Shown piece after piece: positions 1 to 8,655 of a stretch of DNA of 41,610 bases. A program made the translations under genes and the position numbers. Location: positions 1 to 41,610 of the forward strand of contig CAIQRN010000004.1 of NCBI GenBank assembly GCA_903874255.1. Direction: 5' to 3'. Each line of letters begins with the position of its first letter. Positions within the stretch are counted from its first letter, which is position 1. The notes under the pieces were generated by a model that searched no databases, was not told the origin of the DNA, and was given only the letters and a program-made list of their open reading frames with translations. The stretch is from an uncultured Actinomycetes bacterium. GTDB lineage: Bacteria > Actinomycetota > Actinomycetes > Nanopelagicales > Nanopelagicaceae.

Positions 1-17
1 ACTGTGCCTGTTGCCAT
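1..17 (-). CDS. Cold-shock protein, first codons only (cut by left edge)
   Basis: Read on the minus strand from position 17, the edge gives ATG GCA ACA GGC ACA GT, i.e. MATGTV. This is the usual start of small actinobacterial CspA-type proteins (MA-x-GTVKWFN...). A GAAGGA Shine-Dalgarno lies at 29-34, 11 nt before the ATG, which supports a real start. Proteins of this family bind single-stranded RNA through an OB fold and act as RNA chaperones. Only five full codons are visible, so the call rests on the N-terminal match and the RBS. Any other small protein starting MATGTV is possible. Confidence 0.55.
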
Positions 18-219
18 GTTTTTACTTTTCCTTCGATATGTGGGTGTTCCGAGAAATCCTCGGATCACGGTCTTCCTCTTGCGCCAGCGATACCGAATAT
101 GTGTTACATGAAACGGGTACTGATTAAGCGTCCGACTGAGGCGAACTCTACCGTCAATTGAGCCGTATGCCTAAAGTGGGACTGGACAGTTTGGGCTTTA
201 ACGGTGTGTAATTAAGGCA
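18..219. other. Divergent intergenic region: putative csp 5' leader (minus strand)
   Basis: No convincing ORF lies here. If the edge gene is a cold-shock gene, this is its upstream region, and such genes often carry long structured leaders. A hairpin TCCGAG-aaatc-CTCGGA (48-64) lies about 14 nt upstream of the minus-strand RBS. I see no strong minus-strand promoter; a weak TAGAGT -10-like box can be read on the minus strand within about 140-155. The right part of the region carries the plus-strand DUF3145 promoter. Confidence 0.35.
183..212 (+). promoter_or_regulatory. Candidate promoter of the DUF3145 gene
   Basis: TGGACA (183-188) and TGTAAT (207-212) each differ by one base from the sigma-A consensus and are separated by 18 bp. 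Transcription would begin near 219-220, exactly where the downstream inverted repeat starts. Inferred from sequence only. Confidence 0.5.
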
Positions 220-273
220 CTAGCAAGCGTGATGGCGGTCGGGGAAGGTCGCAATTAGCGCCCTTGCTAGGAG
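220..273 (+). promoter_or_regulatory. 5'UTR hairpin overlapping the DUF3145 ribosome-binding site
   Basis: CTAGCAAG (220-227) and CTTGCTAG (263-270) form a perfect 8-bp inverted repeat. The right arm includes the first bases of the TAGGAG Shine-Dalgarno (268-273) of the gene starting at 280. A further GCG/CGC pairing can extend the stem across a two-base bulge. In the mRNA the ribosome site would be partly paired, suggesting translational control. The ligand or trigger is unknown. Confidence 0.5.
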
Positions 274-279
274 TTTTTC

Positions 280-789
280 ATGGAACGTTTGTCTTCATCC
301 TCTGCCCGTGTTTCGGCTCGAGGATTTTTAACCATTCATTCAGCGCCATCTGCTTTGCGTAGCCATATTGATTGGGCCATGCAGAATATCTTGGGCACAA
401 ATGTACAAGTGGTCTGGCAAACACAACCGATGCTGGCGGGTACTTATAAAACTCAGTTGCAGTGGCGAGGCGAATCAGGGGCGGCCGCAGAAATCGCGAG
501 TGTATTGCGCAGTTGGCATTATCTAAATTTTGAAGTTCATGAAAGCAGTGACACCGGGGGAGAGCTATTTAGATTTACTCCGGAGTTAGGAATTCATAGG
601 GCTGCGACCGATGCAAGTGGCGCGGTATTAATCAACGAAAACCAGATAAGCAATGTGTTGCAGAACTCATTTGATGAAGACGCAATCAGAAATGAATTTG
701 CACAGTTGTTGGGAAATTCCTGGGACGAAGCCCTAGAAAAATATAGGGGTGCTGGCATGCAAGAGATTGCTCAACTTCGGGCGATCTAA
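280..789 (+). CDS. DUF3145 family protein
   Basis: A 169-residue cytoplasmic protein of the actinobacteria-restricted DUF3145 family. Diagnostic stretches are RGFLTIHSAP near residue 14, HIDWAMQNILGT near 30, QWRGESG near 63 and TPELGIH near 100. The start ATG at 280 has TAGGAG six bases upstream. In Streptomyces a DUF3145 gene lies next to the fabD-fabH-acpP-fabF cluster; here the cluster is also nearby but on the opposite strand, separated by the SIMPL gene. That suggests, without proving, a link to lipid metabolism. The biochemical function is unknown. No signal peptide or membrane segment is visible. Its translation may be limited by the hairpin over its RBS. Confidence 0.88.
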   Translation: MERLSSSSARVSARGFLTIHSAPSALRSHIDWAMQNILGTNVQVVWQTQPMLAGTYKTQLQWRGESGAAAEIASVLRSWHYLNFEVHESSDTGGELFRFTPELGIHRAATDASGAVLINENQISNVLQNSFDEDAIRNEFAQLLGNSWDEALEKYRGAGMQEIAQLRAI

Positions 790-806
790 AAGGGTAGAAT
801 TCTTTC

Positions 807-1571
807 ATGAGCCAATTAAATGAATCCCCAATTATCACAGTTGAACGCCGAAAGGCAGTTTCAATCATCATCGCTTCAGTAATCGTTTCGCTTGCACTTG
901 GTGTGGGTCTCATGAAAGTTGGTTCCGGCTTTGCTTCGCGAAGCAGTGATGGAATTACAGTTACAGGATCTGCAAAAACAACAGCTACTGCTGACAACGC
1001 AGTGTGGGTTTTATCTGTCAGCCTTTCAGCACAAAATGTTGGTGGAGCAGTTTCAAAAGTTGATTCTGATGTAGCGGCGCTTTCAAAGTACTTGGCCAGT
1101 GGCGGAATCCCTGCTGATGCATTAACACTCGGCGCAGTGTCTACCTATGCAAATGAAGAATATGTCAATGGAAATCTCACTGGTCGAGTTCTGTCATATC
1201 GTGCAAGTCGCGATGTAACAGTTCGATCAAAGGATGTGCAGTTAATTTCAAAACTTAGCCAAGGTATCGGCACATTGCTTCAAACTGGAATTCATGTAAA
1301 CAACTATGGTCCTCAGTACTACATCTCAAACTTGCCTGAACTTCGCCCACAGCTAATGAGTGATGCTATGAAAGATGCAAAGACTCGTGGAGAAGCTTTG
1401 ACTAAGGCAGTTGGTGGCACTCTTGGCACACTCGTGAACGTCAAGGCTGGTCCAATTCAAATTACAACTCCGGATTCAACAATGACAGCTGATTACGGCG
1501 CATATGACACAACCACAATTGAAAAAACCGTCACAGCAACTGTTTCTGTAACTTTTAAATCTAACGGTTAA
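807..1571 (+). CDS. SIMPL-domain (DUF541) membrane-anchored protein
   Basis: A 254-residue protein with one N-terminal membrane segment (about residues 17-36, AVSIIIASVIVSLALG...) followed by an extracytoplasmic SIMPL/DUF541 domain. Typical features are the ITVTGSAKTTATADNAVW start of the domain and the closing VTATVSVTFKSNG strand. SIMPL proteins such as E. coli YggE are periplasmic or surface proteins tied loosely to stress resistance; the molecular function is not settled. It follows the DUF3145 gene by 17 bases, so the two are probably co-transcribed. Its stop lies seven bases from the convergent accD6 stop, with no obvious terminator between. Confidence 0.8.
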   Translation: MSQLNESPIITVERRKAVSIIIASVIVSLALGVGLMKVGSGFASRSSDGITVTGSAKTTATADNAVWVLSVSLSAQNVGGAVSKVDSDVAALSKYLASGGIPADALTLGAVSTYANEEYVNGNLTGRVLSYRASRDVTVRSKDVQLISKLSQGIGTLLQTGIHVNNYGPQYYISNLPELRPQLMSDAMKDAKTRGEALTKAVGGTLGTLVNVKAGPIQITTPDSTMTADYGAYDTTTIEKTVTATVSVTFKSNG

Positions 1572-1578
1572 GAACTAA

Positions 1579-2970
1579 CTACAGCGGAATATTGCCGTGT
1601 GCGCCGCGACGATGTGGCGCATCGGCAATAATCGCTGCAATTGCGCTTCGTGTAAGAGTCGGTTGAATAATCTCATCTACTGCGCCGATGTCTACTGCAC
1701 GAGCAACACCACCGGAAATCTTTTCATGTTCAGCAGCAAGTTCTAACTCCATTGCTTCGCGTTGCTCGGCCGGAAGATCAGCCAAAATTCGACGGTGTAA
1801 AACGCGGACTGCGGCAACGGCGCCCATAACCGAAACTTCGGCATTGGGCCAGGCAAGTACTTTTGTTGCACCCAAGGCTTTGGAGTTCATGGCAACAAAT
1901 GCACCGCCATATGCACGTCGAGTTATCAAGGTTACGCGAGGGACAACGGCTTCGCCAAAGGCATGCAGCAATTTAGCGCCACGACGAACTGCGCCTTCCC
2001 ACTCTTGACCAGCACCAGGTAAGAAACCTTGAACGTCGGCAATCACAATTAGTGGAATTCCAAAAGCATCACAGGTGCGAACAAATCGTGCAGCTTTTTC
2101 ACCTGCCGCAGCATCAAGTGCGCCAGCGATATGAGCGGGGTTATTTGCAACTACTCCGACAGTTGCTCCACCTAATCGACCAATTATTGTTGTCATATTT
2201 GGCGCCCACATGGAAAGTAATTCAATGTGTTCGGTTTCTTTATCGAGTAAAGCATCAACCAACGGATGAACTTCATACGTACGTACTTTAGATTCTGGTA
2301 CAAAACTAGAGAGATCAATATCTTCAACTACAGAATTCATGAATCCTTGATTTGCAAAGAGCGCGGTTAGATCGCGAATGTCATCAAATGCTTCGGCTTC
2401 ATTTGCGGCGATGATGTGAGCTAGTCCGCTATTTTTACGGTGGGCCTCGGGTCCACCCAGCAATGCCATATCTATATCTTCACCCGTAACACTTTTAACT
2501 ACATCCGGACCTGTTACAAAGATTCTTCCTTCAGGTGCAAGGACTACAACATCAGTTAGGGCAGGGCCGTATGCGCCACCACCTGCCGTTGGTCCGAGTA
2601 CAAGTGAAAGCTGAGGAATTCGACCACTGGCTGAAATCATTGATTGAAAAACTTCTCCAAATGCATCAAGAGATGCAACGCCATCGCTTAAGCGCGCACC
2701 ACCTGAGTGCCAGATTCCAATAATTGGAACTTGTGCACCCATGGCAGCTTTGTAGGCAGTGACGATAACTTTCGATCCATCTACTCCGAGCGCGCCACTT
2801 TTAATTGTTGCATCTGAGGCAAAGACAACGACTTTGTTTCCCTTAATGGAACCGGTAACTGCAACTATTCCGCAATCGGTACGCGGAATTAAGAATTCAA
2901 AAACTCCATCATCAACTAATCGCGCGATACGGCTTTCGGGATCGCGCGGGTCAATCGACGGAGTTAGCAT
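1579..2970 (-). CDS. accD6: Acetyl/propionyl-CoA carboxylase carboxyltransferase, AccD6 type
   Basis: A 463-residue single-chain carboxyltransferase that moves CO2 from carboxybiotin to acetyl- or propionyl-CoA, supplying malonyl-CoA for fatty-acid synthesis. Both crotonase-like halves are present, with their oxyanion-hole glycine pairs: TAGGGAYGPALTD (about 128-140) and RRAYGGAFVAMNS (about 351-363). Resemblance to mycobacterial AccD6 runs to the C-terminal RRGxHxNIPL. In Mycobacterium accD6 also closes the fas-II operon (fabD-acpM-kasA-kasB-accD6), matching this position. The start codon directly abuts the fabF stop. The biotinylated alpha subunit is not in this window. Confidence 0.9.
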   Translation of the reverse strand: MLTPSIDPRDPESRIARLVDDGVFEFLIPRTDCGIVAVTGSIKGNKVVVFASDATIKSGALGVDGSKVIVTAYKAAMGAQVPIIGIWHSGGARLSDGVASLDAFGEVFQSMISASGRIPQLSLVLGPTAGGGAYGPALTDVVVLAPEGRIFVTGPDVVKSVTGEDIDMALLGGPEAHRKNSGLAHIIAANEAEAFDDIRDLTALFANQGFMNSVVEDIDLSSFVPESKVRTYEVHPLVDALLDKETEHIELLSMWAPNMTTIIGRLGGATVGVVANNPAHIAGALDAAAGEKAARFVRTCDAFGIPLIVIADVQGFLPGAGQEWEGAVRRGAKLLHAFGEAVVPRVTLITRRAYGGAFVAMNSKALGATKVLAWPNAEVSVMGAVAAVRVLHRRILADLPAEQREAMELELAAEHEKISGGVARAVDIGAVDEIIQPTLTRSAIAAIIADAPHRRGAHGNIPL

Positions 2971-4206
2971 TTATATGCTCTTAAATACCAGTACGACGTT
3001 ATGGCCGCCAAAACCAAAAGAGTCATTTAGTGCTGCGATATCGCCGGCAGGTAATGCGCGCGGTTTATCACGAACAACGTCAACAGTGACGGCAGGATCT
3101 AAATCTTCAATATTAATTGTTGGAGGTGCAAGACGATCTTGTAAAGTTTTTACAATAAATACTGATTCAATCGCTCCGGCTCCACCAAGTAAGTGACCTG
3201 TCATTGATTTCGTGGCAGATACCGCGACATGGTCGGCATCAGCACCGAGTGCTGCACGCAAAGCATTTGCTTCGGCAATATCTCCGGCTGGCGTAGAAGT
3301 TGCATGCGCATTGAGGTGAACGATGTCTTTAGTTGTTAAGCCTGAATCACGAAGTGCAAACTTAACTGCGCGTTGAACACCCGCACCATCTGGATCCGGT
3401 GCGGCTATGTGATAACCATCTGAGGACAAACCCTGACCCGCGATTTCGCAATAAATTGTTGCTCCGCGTGCCTTTGCATGTTCATATTCTTCTAGAACAA
3501 GGATTCCGCCACCTTCACCCAAAACAAAGCCATCACGATGTAAATCGTATGGACGAGATGCGCGTTGCGGTTCATCATTTCTAGTTGAAAGAGCTTTCAT
3601 TGCAGCAAAGGCAGCCATCGGCAATGCATGAACTGCCGCTTCGACTCCTCCGCTAACAACGATATCTGCACGATCATTTCGAATCATGTCAAAGGCGTAA
3701 CCAATCGCTTCTGCCCCTGATGCACATGCACTTACTGGAGTATGCACGCCGGCACGCGCTTGTAGTTCCAATCCAACATTTGCTGCGGGACCATTTGGCA
3801 TCAGCATTGGCACTGTGTGCGGACTTACAAGTCGCGCACCTTTTTCTTTGTAAATGTCATATTGATCCAGCAGCGTTGTAACTCCACCGATTCCTGAAGC
3901 AATTACAACACCGAGTCGTTCTTTATCTAATTCAGGTGAACCCGCATCTTTCCAGGCTTCACGAGAGGCAATGAGTGCAAATTGTTCAGAGCGATCCAAG
4001 CGGCGAAGTTCTACCCGCTCCATCTGCTCACTTGGTTCAACTGCCACTCGCGCAGCGAAGTGCACTGGAATAGTTTGTGCCCACTCTTCGGTAAGAGAGC
4101 GAACCCCGCTAGTGCCAGCTAAAAGCGCTGACCAAGAAGAAGTTACATCTCCACCAATCGGTGTTGTGGCACCAAGTCCAGTGACGACTACGCGACGACG
4201 AGACAT
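2971..4206 (-). CDS. fabF: 3-oxoacyl-ACP synthase II (KAS II)
   Basis: A 411-residue condensing enzyme that elongates acyl-ACP with malonyl-ACP. The thiolase-fold catalytic triad is complete: Cys161 (VSACASGAEA), His301 (NAHATSTPAGD) and His338 (SMTGHLLGGAG). Length is normal for FabF. It sits between acpP and accD6 in the minus-strand fatty-acid cluster, 20 bases after acpP, and its stop abuts the accD6 start. Only one KAS II is present here, unlike the kasA/kasB pair of mycobacteria, which fits ordinary membrane fatty acids rather than mycolates. Confidence 0.95.
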   Translation of the reverse strand: MSRRRVVVTGLGATTPIGGDVTSSWSALLAGTSGVRSLTEEWAQTIPVHFAARVAVEPSEQMERVELRRLDRSEQFALIASREAWKDAGSPELDKERLGVVIASGIGGVTTLLDQYDIYKEKGARLVSPHTVPMLMPNGPAANVGLELQARAGVHTPVSACASGAEAIGYAFDMIRNDRADIVVSGGVEAAVHALPMAAFAAMKALSTRNDEPQRASRPYDLHRDGFVLGEGGGILVLEEYEHAKARGATIYCEIAGQGLSSDGYHIAAPDPDGAGVQRAVKFALRDSGLTTKDIVHLNAHATSTPAGDIAEANALRAALGADADHVAVSATKSMTGHLLGGAGAIESVFIVKTLQDRLAPPTINIEDLDPAVTVDVVRDKPRALPAGDIAALNDSFGFGGHNVVLVFKSI

Positions 4207-4226
4207 AAAATTTAGGCGCTAACTAC

Positions 4227-4475
4227 TTACTTAGCTGCGTCAACGATGAAATTAACTGCATCGCCAACAGTGACAAGACCTTCAACGGCATCGTCAGGAA
4301 TCTTCACGCCAAAACGCTCTTCTGCAGCAACTACAACCTCAACCATGCTGAGAGAATCAACTTCTAGGTCGGTTGTGAAGTTTTTATCGAGTTCAATTGA
4401 TTCAGCAGGAATGCCTGCAACTTCAACAACGATTTCCTTAAGGCCTGCGAGTACATCTGCTTGTGAAAGTGACAT
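4227..4475 (-). CDS. acpP: Acyl carrier protein
   Basis: An 82-residue acidic four-helix carrier protein. The phosphopantetheine attachment serine is Ser41 in the EVDSLSMVEV motif. It carries growing acyl chains between FabD, FabH and FabF, all encoded in the same cluster. An AAGGAA ribosome site precedes the ATG. A 109-base gap separates it from fabH, much larger than the other gaps in the cluster, which may hold an extra promoter to raise ACP output. Confidence 0.95.
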   Translation of the reverse strand: MSLSQADVLAGLKEIVVEVAGIPAESIELDKNFTTDLEVDSLSMVEVVVAAEERFGVKIPDDAVEGLVTVGDAVNFIVDAAK

Positions 4476-4584
4476 ATGAAGTGTTCCTTTTCTTTAATCT
4501 TGAGTTCAATAGTTCAACAGGTGGTAATTGTGTATGACCCAGGCGCTTACTTACGAGTATCGACAGGCTTAAGTGGTGCAAATC
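4476..4584 (-). promoter_or_regulatory. fabH-acpP intergenic region with direct repeat
   Basis: This 109-base gap is the largest in the fatty-acid cluster. It contains a tandem repeat TTGAACT-A-TTGAACT when read on the minus strand (503-517 in the 4500s on the plus strand: AGTTCAA-T-AGTTCAA), about 28 bases before the acpP start. A regulator site or internal promoter is plausible, but I could not identify a clean -35/-10 pair. Confidence 0.25.
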
Positions 4585-5604
4585 TCAAGGTTGAGGGGGA
4601 AGTTGGACAACCTGCCCCGCATAAACCAAGCCCGCCCCATATCCGATTAGAAGAGCCAATTTGCCGTGCATTTCGGGGTGCTGCTCGAGCAAAATATCCA
4701 TGGCAAGTGGAATTGAGGCCGCTGACGTGTTTCCATTCACTCGGATGTCATCAGCTACAAGAACTGAGTCAGGAAGCTTCATCTCTTTAACCATTGTTTC
4801 GATGATTCGAATATTGGCTTGATGCGGGATGAATACATCAAGTTGATCAACGCTAACACCAGCGGCTTCTAACGCCTTAAGGCCAACCTTGCTCATCGAA
4901 TAAACAGCCCAGCGAAAAACAGTTTGACCTTGCTGTGAAATATTTGGCCAGCCCAACTGTGCAACACCTTTATCAGGTGCATTCCGAAATTCGGTATATG
5001 CCGGCGTCAACATAATTGCATCACGTGAATCGGCATCAGAGCCCCAAATCGCTGGACCGATTTTTGCATCTTCGCTTTGACCGATGATGACTGCACCTGC
5101 GCCATCAGCAAAGATAAAGGCAGTTGCGCGATCATCTGGGTCGGTGAAGTCAGATAGTTTTTCAACTCCAACGACTAAAACATTTTTAGATGTTCCACCG
5201 CGAACTAAATCACTTGCCATTGCAACGCCATAACAAAAACCTGCACATGCAGCACTGATATCGAAAGCTGCGGCCTTTGGATTACCTAGTTCATTGATTA
5301 ACTCAGTTGCCGCACTTGGTGCTTGAAAGGGATATGAAATTGTTGCCAGAATTAAAGTATCAACGTCGGACATAGTTAAATTTGCGCGCTTTAATGCCCT
5401 TTCACATGCAGCCTTTGCCATACTAATAACAGTTTCATCGGGATCAGCAAAACGACGAGATTGAATTCCGGTTCGTTGTTGTATCCATTCATCCGTTGAA
5501 TCAATGCGATCAACTATTTCTGAGTTGGGCACTAAGCGTTTAGGTCGATATGAACCAACTGAAAGTATTTGGCTATTAGTAGTTGGTGAGGATTTGATGA
5601 TCAT
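4585..5604 (-). CDS. fabH: 3-oxoacyl-ACP synthase III (KAS III)
   Basis: A 339-residue initiating condensing enzyme joining acetyl- or branched acyl-CoA to malonyl-ACP. The triad is Cys120 (DISAACAGFCYG), His261 (FIPHQANIRI) and Asn292 (RVNGNTSAAS). Its ATG overlaps the fabD stop in an ATGA, indicating translational coupling. In many actinobacteria KAS III accepts branched primers; substrate choice cannot be read from the sequence by eye. Confidence 0.95.
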   Translation of the reverse strand: MIIKSSPTTNSQILSVGSYRPKRLVPNSEIVDRIDSTDEWIQQRTGIQSRRFADPDETVISMAKAACERALKRANLTMSDVDTLILATISYPFQAPSAATELINELGNPKAAAFDISAACAGFCYGVAMASDLVRGGTSKNVLVVGVEKLSDFTDPDDRATAFIFADGAGAVIIGQSEDAKIGPAIWGSDADSRDAIMLTPAYTEFRNAPDKGVAQLGWPNISQQGQTVFRWAVYSMSKVGLKALEAAGVSVDQLDVFIPHQANIRIIETMVKEMKLPDSVLVADDIRVNGNTSAASIPLAMDILLEQHPEMHGKLALLIGYGAGLVYAGQVVQLPPQP

Positions 5605-6509
5605 GCGTGCCTTCCTGCGAATTCTCTAGCTGCATCGAGATCATCCGCACTCTTGAGAGCAAATGTTTCAATCTCCGGTACTGCCCGTTTGAGTAAGCCA
5701 ACCAGAGTTCCAGCTGGCGGTAATTCAATGACACCCGTAACACCGAGATTTTTCATGGTTTGCATGCATAGATCCCAGCGAACGGGATTAGCGATTTGGT
5801 TAACGATTCTTTCTAAGACTTCTGCGCCATTAGTCACCTCGGCGCCATCTTTGTTTGAAACTACGGTAACCGAGGTTGGAAAACTTTGAATGCCCGCGGC
5901 CAAATTTTGAAGCGGTTCAACTGCAGGTGACATAAAGTGCGTATGAAAAGCGCCAGCAACTGCAAGTGCACGAACGCGCGATCCTTCGGGGGGATTAAGT
6001 GAAAGGGCTTCAAGTGCCTGTAAATCTCCGGCAGCAACAATTTGTCCGCCACCATTGTCATTTGCTGGAACCAAATCTAAATCTTTCAATTTCGCTAAAA
6101 CCAACTCGCGATCTCCACCCAGGACTGCCGACATTCCCGCGGGGGATTGGGCGGCAGCTTTTGCCATCTCAATTCCACGAACACGAACTAATCGAAGTGC
6201 ATCTTCTTCTGAGATTGCACCACTCAACGCAGCTGCAGCTAATTCACCAACTGAATGCCCAGATGCAAAAGCAAAGTTTTTTATGCCCAACGCGTGTGCA
6301 CCTAATAATGAAGTAGCAACAATGAGTGGTTGTGCATTTGCCGTATCTTTTATTTCATCTGCATCTGCAGATGTTCCAAGGCGCATTAAATCTAAATCGA
6401 TGCGCATCGACCATTGCGAAATTAATTGGTGAAGTTCAGGATTTGCAATCCAAGAATTGAGCATTCCTGGTGTTTGTGATCCTTGGCCAGGAGCGATGAT
6501 TGCTAACAC
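5601..6509 (-). CDS. fabD: Malonyl-CoA:ACP transacylase
   Basis: A 302-residue alpha/beta hydrolase-like acyltransferase that loads malonate onto ACP. The nucleophile is Ser86 in ASGHSVGEL, the substrate arginine is Arg111 in LVRVRGIEM, and the catalytic histidine is His189 in GAFHTHFM. N-terminal IAPGQGSQ is typical. The start is GTG at 6509. It lies 31 bases after glgX in the same direction and overlaps fabH by four bases. A TAAAGT box eight bases before the GTG could be a weak local -10. Confidence 0.94.
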   Translation of the reverse strand: MLAIIAPGQGSQTPGMLNSWIANPELHQLISQWSMRIDLDLMRLGTSADADEIKDTANAQPLIVATSLLGAHALGIKNFAFASGHSVGELAAAALSGAISEEDALRLVRVRGIEMAKAAAQSPAGMSAVLGGDRELVLAKLKDLDLVPANDNGGGQIVAAGDLQALEALSLNPPEGSRVRALAVAGAFHTHFMSPAVEPLQNLAAGIQSFPTSVTVVSNKDGAEVTNGAEVLERIVNQIANPVRWDLCMQTMKNLGVTGVIELPPAGTLVGLLKRAVPEIETFALKSADDLDAAREFAGRHA

Positions 6510-6540
6510 GTTAATAAACTTTACTTGAAAGTGGCAATTA

Positions 6541-8649
6541 CTACCTAGTACGCGTAACTAGCCATACCTGCGCGCTGTGTTGGGCAACAGTGATTTTTGC
6601 TTGAGGGGCTGCGATTGCTGGTTCGTACGTTGCAATTTCCTTAGATGCATCAAAAATGCAACGGTATGCCTCACCCCAAGTGGAATCTGGCAGAGTGAAA
6701 ACTGTTTCGGCAGTTGAAGAGTTCATCAAAAGTAGCAAACCTCGTTTTGGATCTGCTTCGACAAAAACTGTAATGCTTCGCTTTTCTTCATCCTGCCAAT
6801 GATTATCTGTCATTTCACGACCGCCCAATGAAAACCAGGCGATATCTTTTCGCTTTGTTCCTTGATCAACAATTCCTGAGAAAAACTCTGAGGCAACATC
6901 TGCCAAGTAGGTGTCGCGAATTTTTGCAAGCTCTTGCACAGATGCCAAAATATCTGCGGCTTTTTCATCTAGTTCCCAAGGAAGGGCCCAGCCACCATTA
7001 AATGTTAATTCGCTTTCGCTCTCAAAATCTAAGGGGAGTGAGTAAGCGTTATTGGAGCCGTTTTGGGAGCGGCTAGTTTCATCGCCCATGTTGAGCATTG
7101 GAACGCCAGATGAAAGCATTAAAGTTGCCAGCATTGATTTCTTGAGCCAGTGTCTAATCGTATTTATTCCGAGGTCATCGCCTTCGCCTTCAACCCCAAC
7201 ATTCCACGATCTATTTGAATCATTGCCATCGGCATTATTTTCTTGATTGGCCTCGTTATGTTTTTGGTTGTAAGTAACCATGTCATGCAAAGTGAAACCA
7301 TCGTGTGCGGCAATAAAGTTTATTGATGAAGTTGGACCTCGGTAATGGAAAATAGAGCTTGAGCCACTAATACTGCTTGCAATGTCAGATACGCCTTCGC
7401 CATACCCACGGGCCAAATCGCCGAGCCAGAATTGACGCACTGAATCGCGGTAAGCATCGTTCCATTCACGCCACGGATGCGGGAAGTCACCTAATGAATA
7501 TCGTGAAATGTCCCAGGGCTCTGAAATCATTTTGAAATTACGCAAAACAGAGTCTGATTCAATTGCTGACATAAGTGATGAATTAAAAGCGCTATTACTT
7601 GTGTAAAGCGCCGTCGCCAAATCAAATCTAAAGCCATCAACGCCGATAACTTCTACCCACCAACGTAATGAGTCAATAATTTGACGAACTGCATGTGGAT
7701 TGCTCGCCGCGAATGTATTTCCGCAACCGGTCACATCCACATAATTGCCATGTGCATCTTGACGGTAGTAGGCCTTGTTATCAATACCTCGATATGAAAG
7801 CGTTGGTCCGCCCACACCTGCTTCAGCAGTGTGATTGTAAACGACATCCAAAATAACTTCGATACCGCTGGCATGTAATTGATCTACGGACCATTGCAAT
7901 TCGGAAATTGGATCTGCCGTTGCTGCATAATCCGAATGCGGCGCACTAAAAGCAAGCGAGTTATAACCCCAATGATTCTTGCGCCCGCGTTCAAGAGTTG
8001 AGGGCTCGGTGATGAAGGCAGCGATTGGTAAAAGTTCGAGCGCTGTAATACCCAATGATTTCAAATGCGCAATAGTTGAAGAATGCCCAAGTCCTTTATA
8101 CGTTCCACGTTCTTCAAATGGAATGTTGGGGTTCTTTGCAGTCAGACCTTGAACATGAGCTTCATAAATTAAAGTCTTAGCCCATGGAACAAGTGGGCGG
8201 TGAATTTCTCGCACTCGGTGATCGGTAACTACGCTGTATGGAACATTGCCTGCACTATCTCGATCATCACGAATACTTAGATCTCCAGCACCGAATCCAT
8301 CAGTTGCAACATGTCCATAAATTTCAGGGACATATGAAAGTTGTCCATCAAGATGATGCGTGTAGGGATCTATTAACAATTTGGCGGCATTAAATCGCAC
8401 CCCGTTTTCAGGATGCCATGGGCCATAAACACGGTATCCATAGCGTTGCCCCGGTCGAACCCCAGCTAAGTAGCCATGCCAAATTGGGCCATTGCGGTGA
8501 GACATTGCAAAACGCGTTTCGACTAATTTGCCGTTAACTTCATTAAAGAGACAGAGTTCGATCGCATCGGCTGCGTTGGACCAAATGGCAAAATTGGTAC
8601 CGCCTTCAGTGACGGTAGCGCCAAGGGTTCGGGGATCTGCAGGGAGCAC
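6541..8649 (-). CDS. glgX: Glycogen debranching enzyme (isoamylase type)
   Basis: A 702-residue GH13 enzyme that hydrolyses alpha-1,6 branches of phosphorylase-trimmed glycogen. It has an N-terminal CBM48-like part (about 1-110) and a catalytic barrel with VILDVVYNHTAE (about 265-276), nucleophile Asp343 in DGFRFDLATAL, acid/base Glu377 in MISEPWD, and the AAHDGFTLHD histidine-aspartate region. The start is GTG at 8649; no Shine-Dalgarno is seen, but CATTAT lies six bases upstream, which fits a leaderless start. No other glycogen gene is in the window. Its place directly before fabD suggests shared growth control rather than one pathway. Confidence 0.93.
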   Translation of the reverse strand: MLPADPRTLGATVTEGGTNFAIWSNAADAIELCLFNEVNGKLVETRFAMSHRNGPIWHGYLAGVRPGQRYGYRVYGPWHPENGVRFNAAKLLIDPYTHHLDGQLSYVPEIYGHVATDGFGAGDLSIRDDRDSAGNVPYSVVTDHRVREIHRPLVPWAKTLIYEAHVQGLTAKNPNIPFEERGTYKGLGHSSTIAHLKSLGITALELLPIAAFITEPSTLERGRKNHWGYNSLAFSAPHSDYAATADPISELQWSVDQLHASGIEVILDVVYNHTAEAGVGGPTLSYRGIDNKAYYRQDAHGNYVDVTGCGNTFAASNPHAVRQIIDSLRWWVEVIGVDGFRFDLATALYTSNSAFNSSLMSAIESDSVLRNFKMISEPWDISRYSLGDFPHPWREWNDAYRDSVRQFWLGDLARGYGEGVSDIASSISGSSSIFHYRGPTSSINFIAAHDGFTLHDMVTYNQKHNEANQENNADGNDSNRSWNVGVEGEGDDLGINTIRHWLKKSMLATLMLSSGVPMLNMGDETSRSQNGSNNAYSLPLDFESESELTFNGGWALPWELDEKAADILASVQELAKIRDTYLADVASEFFSGIVDQGTKRKDIAWFSLGGREMTDNHWQDEEKRSITVFVEADPKRGLLLLMNSSTAETVFTLPDSTWGEAYRCIFDASKEIATYEPAIAAPQAKITVAQHSAQVWLVTRTR

Positions 8650-8655
8650 GGCGCA

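Noticed and set aside
2759-3196. 145-aa plus-strand ORF across accD6/fabF
   Set aside because: Low-complexity Ser/Thr-rich translation opposite two clearly coding genes.
4476-4790. 104-aa plus-strand ORF covering the fabH-acpP gap
   Set aside because: Most of it is antisense to fabH, and no family resemblance or RBS is seen.
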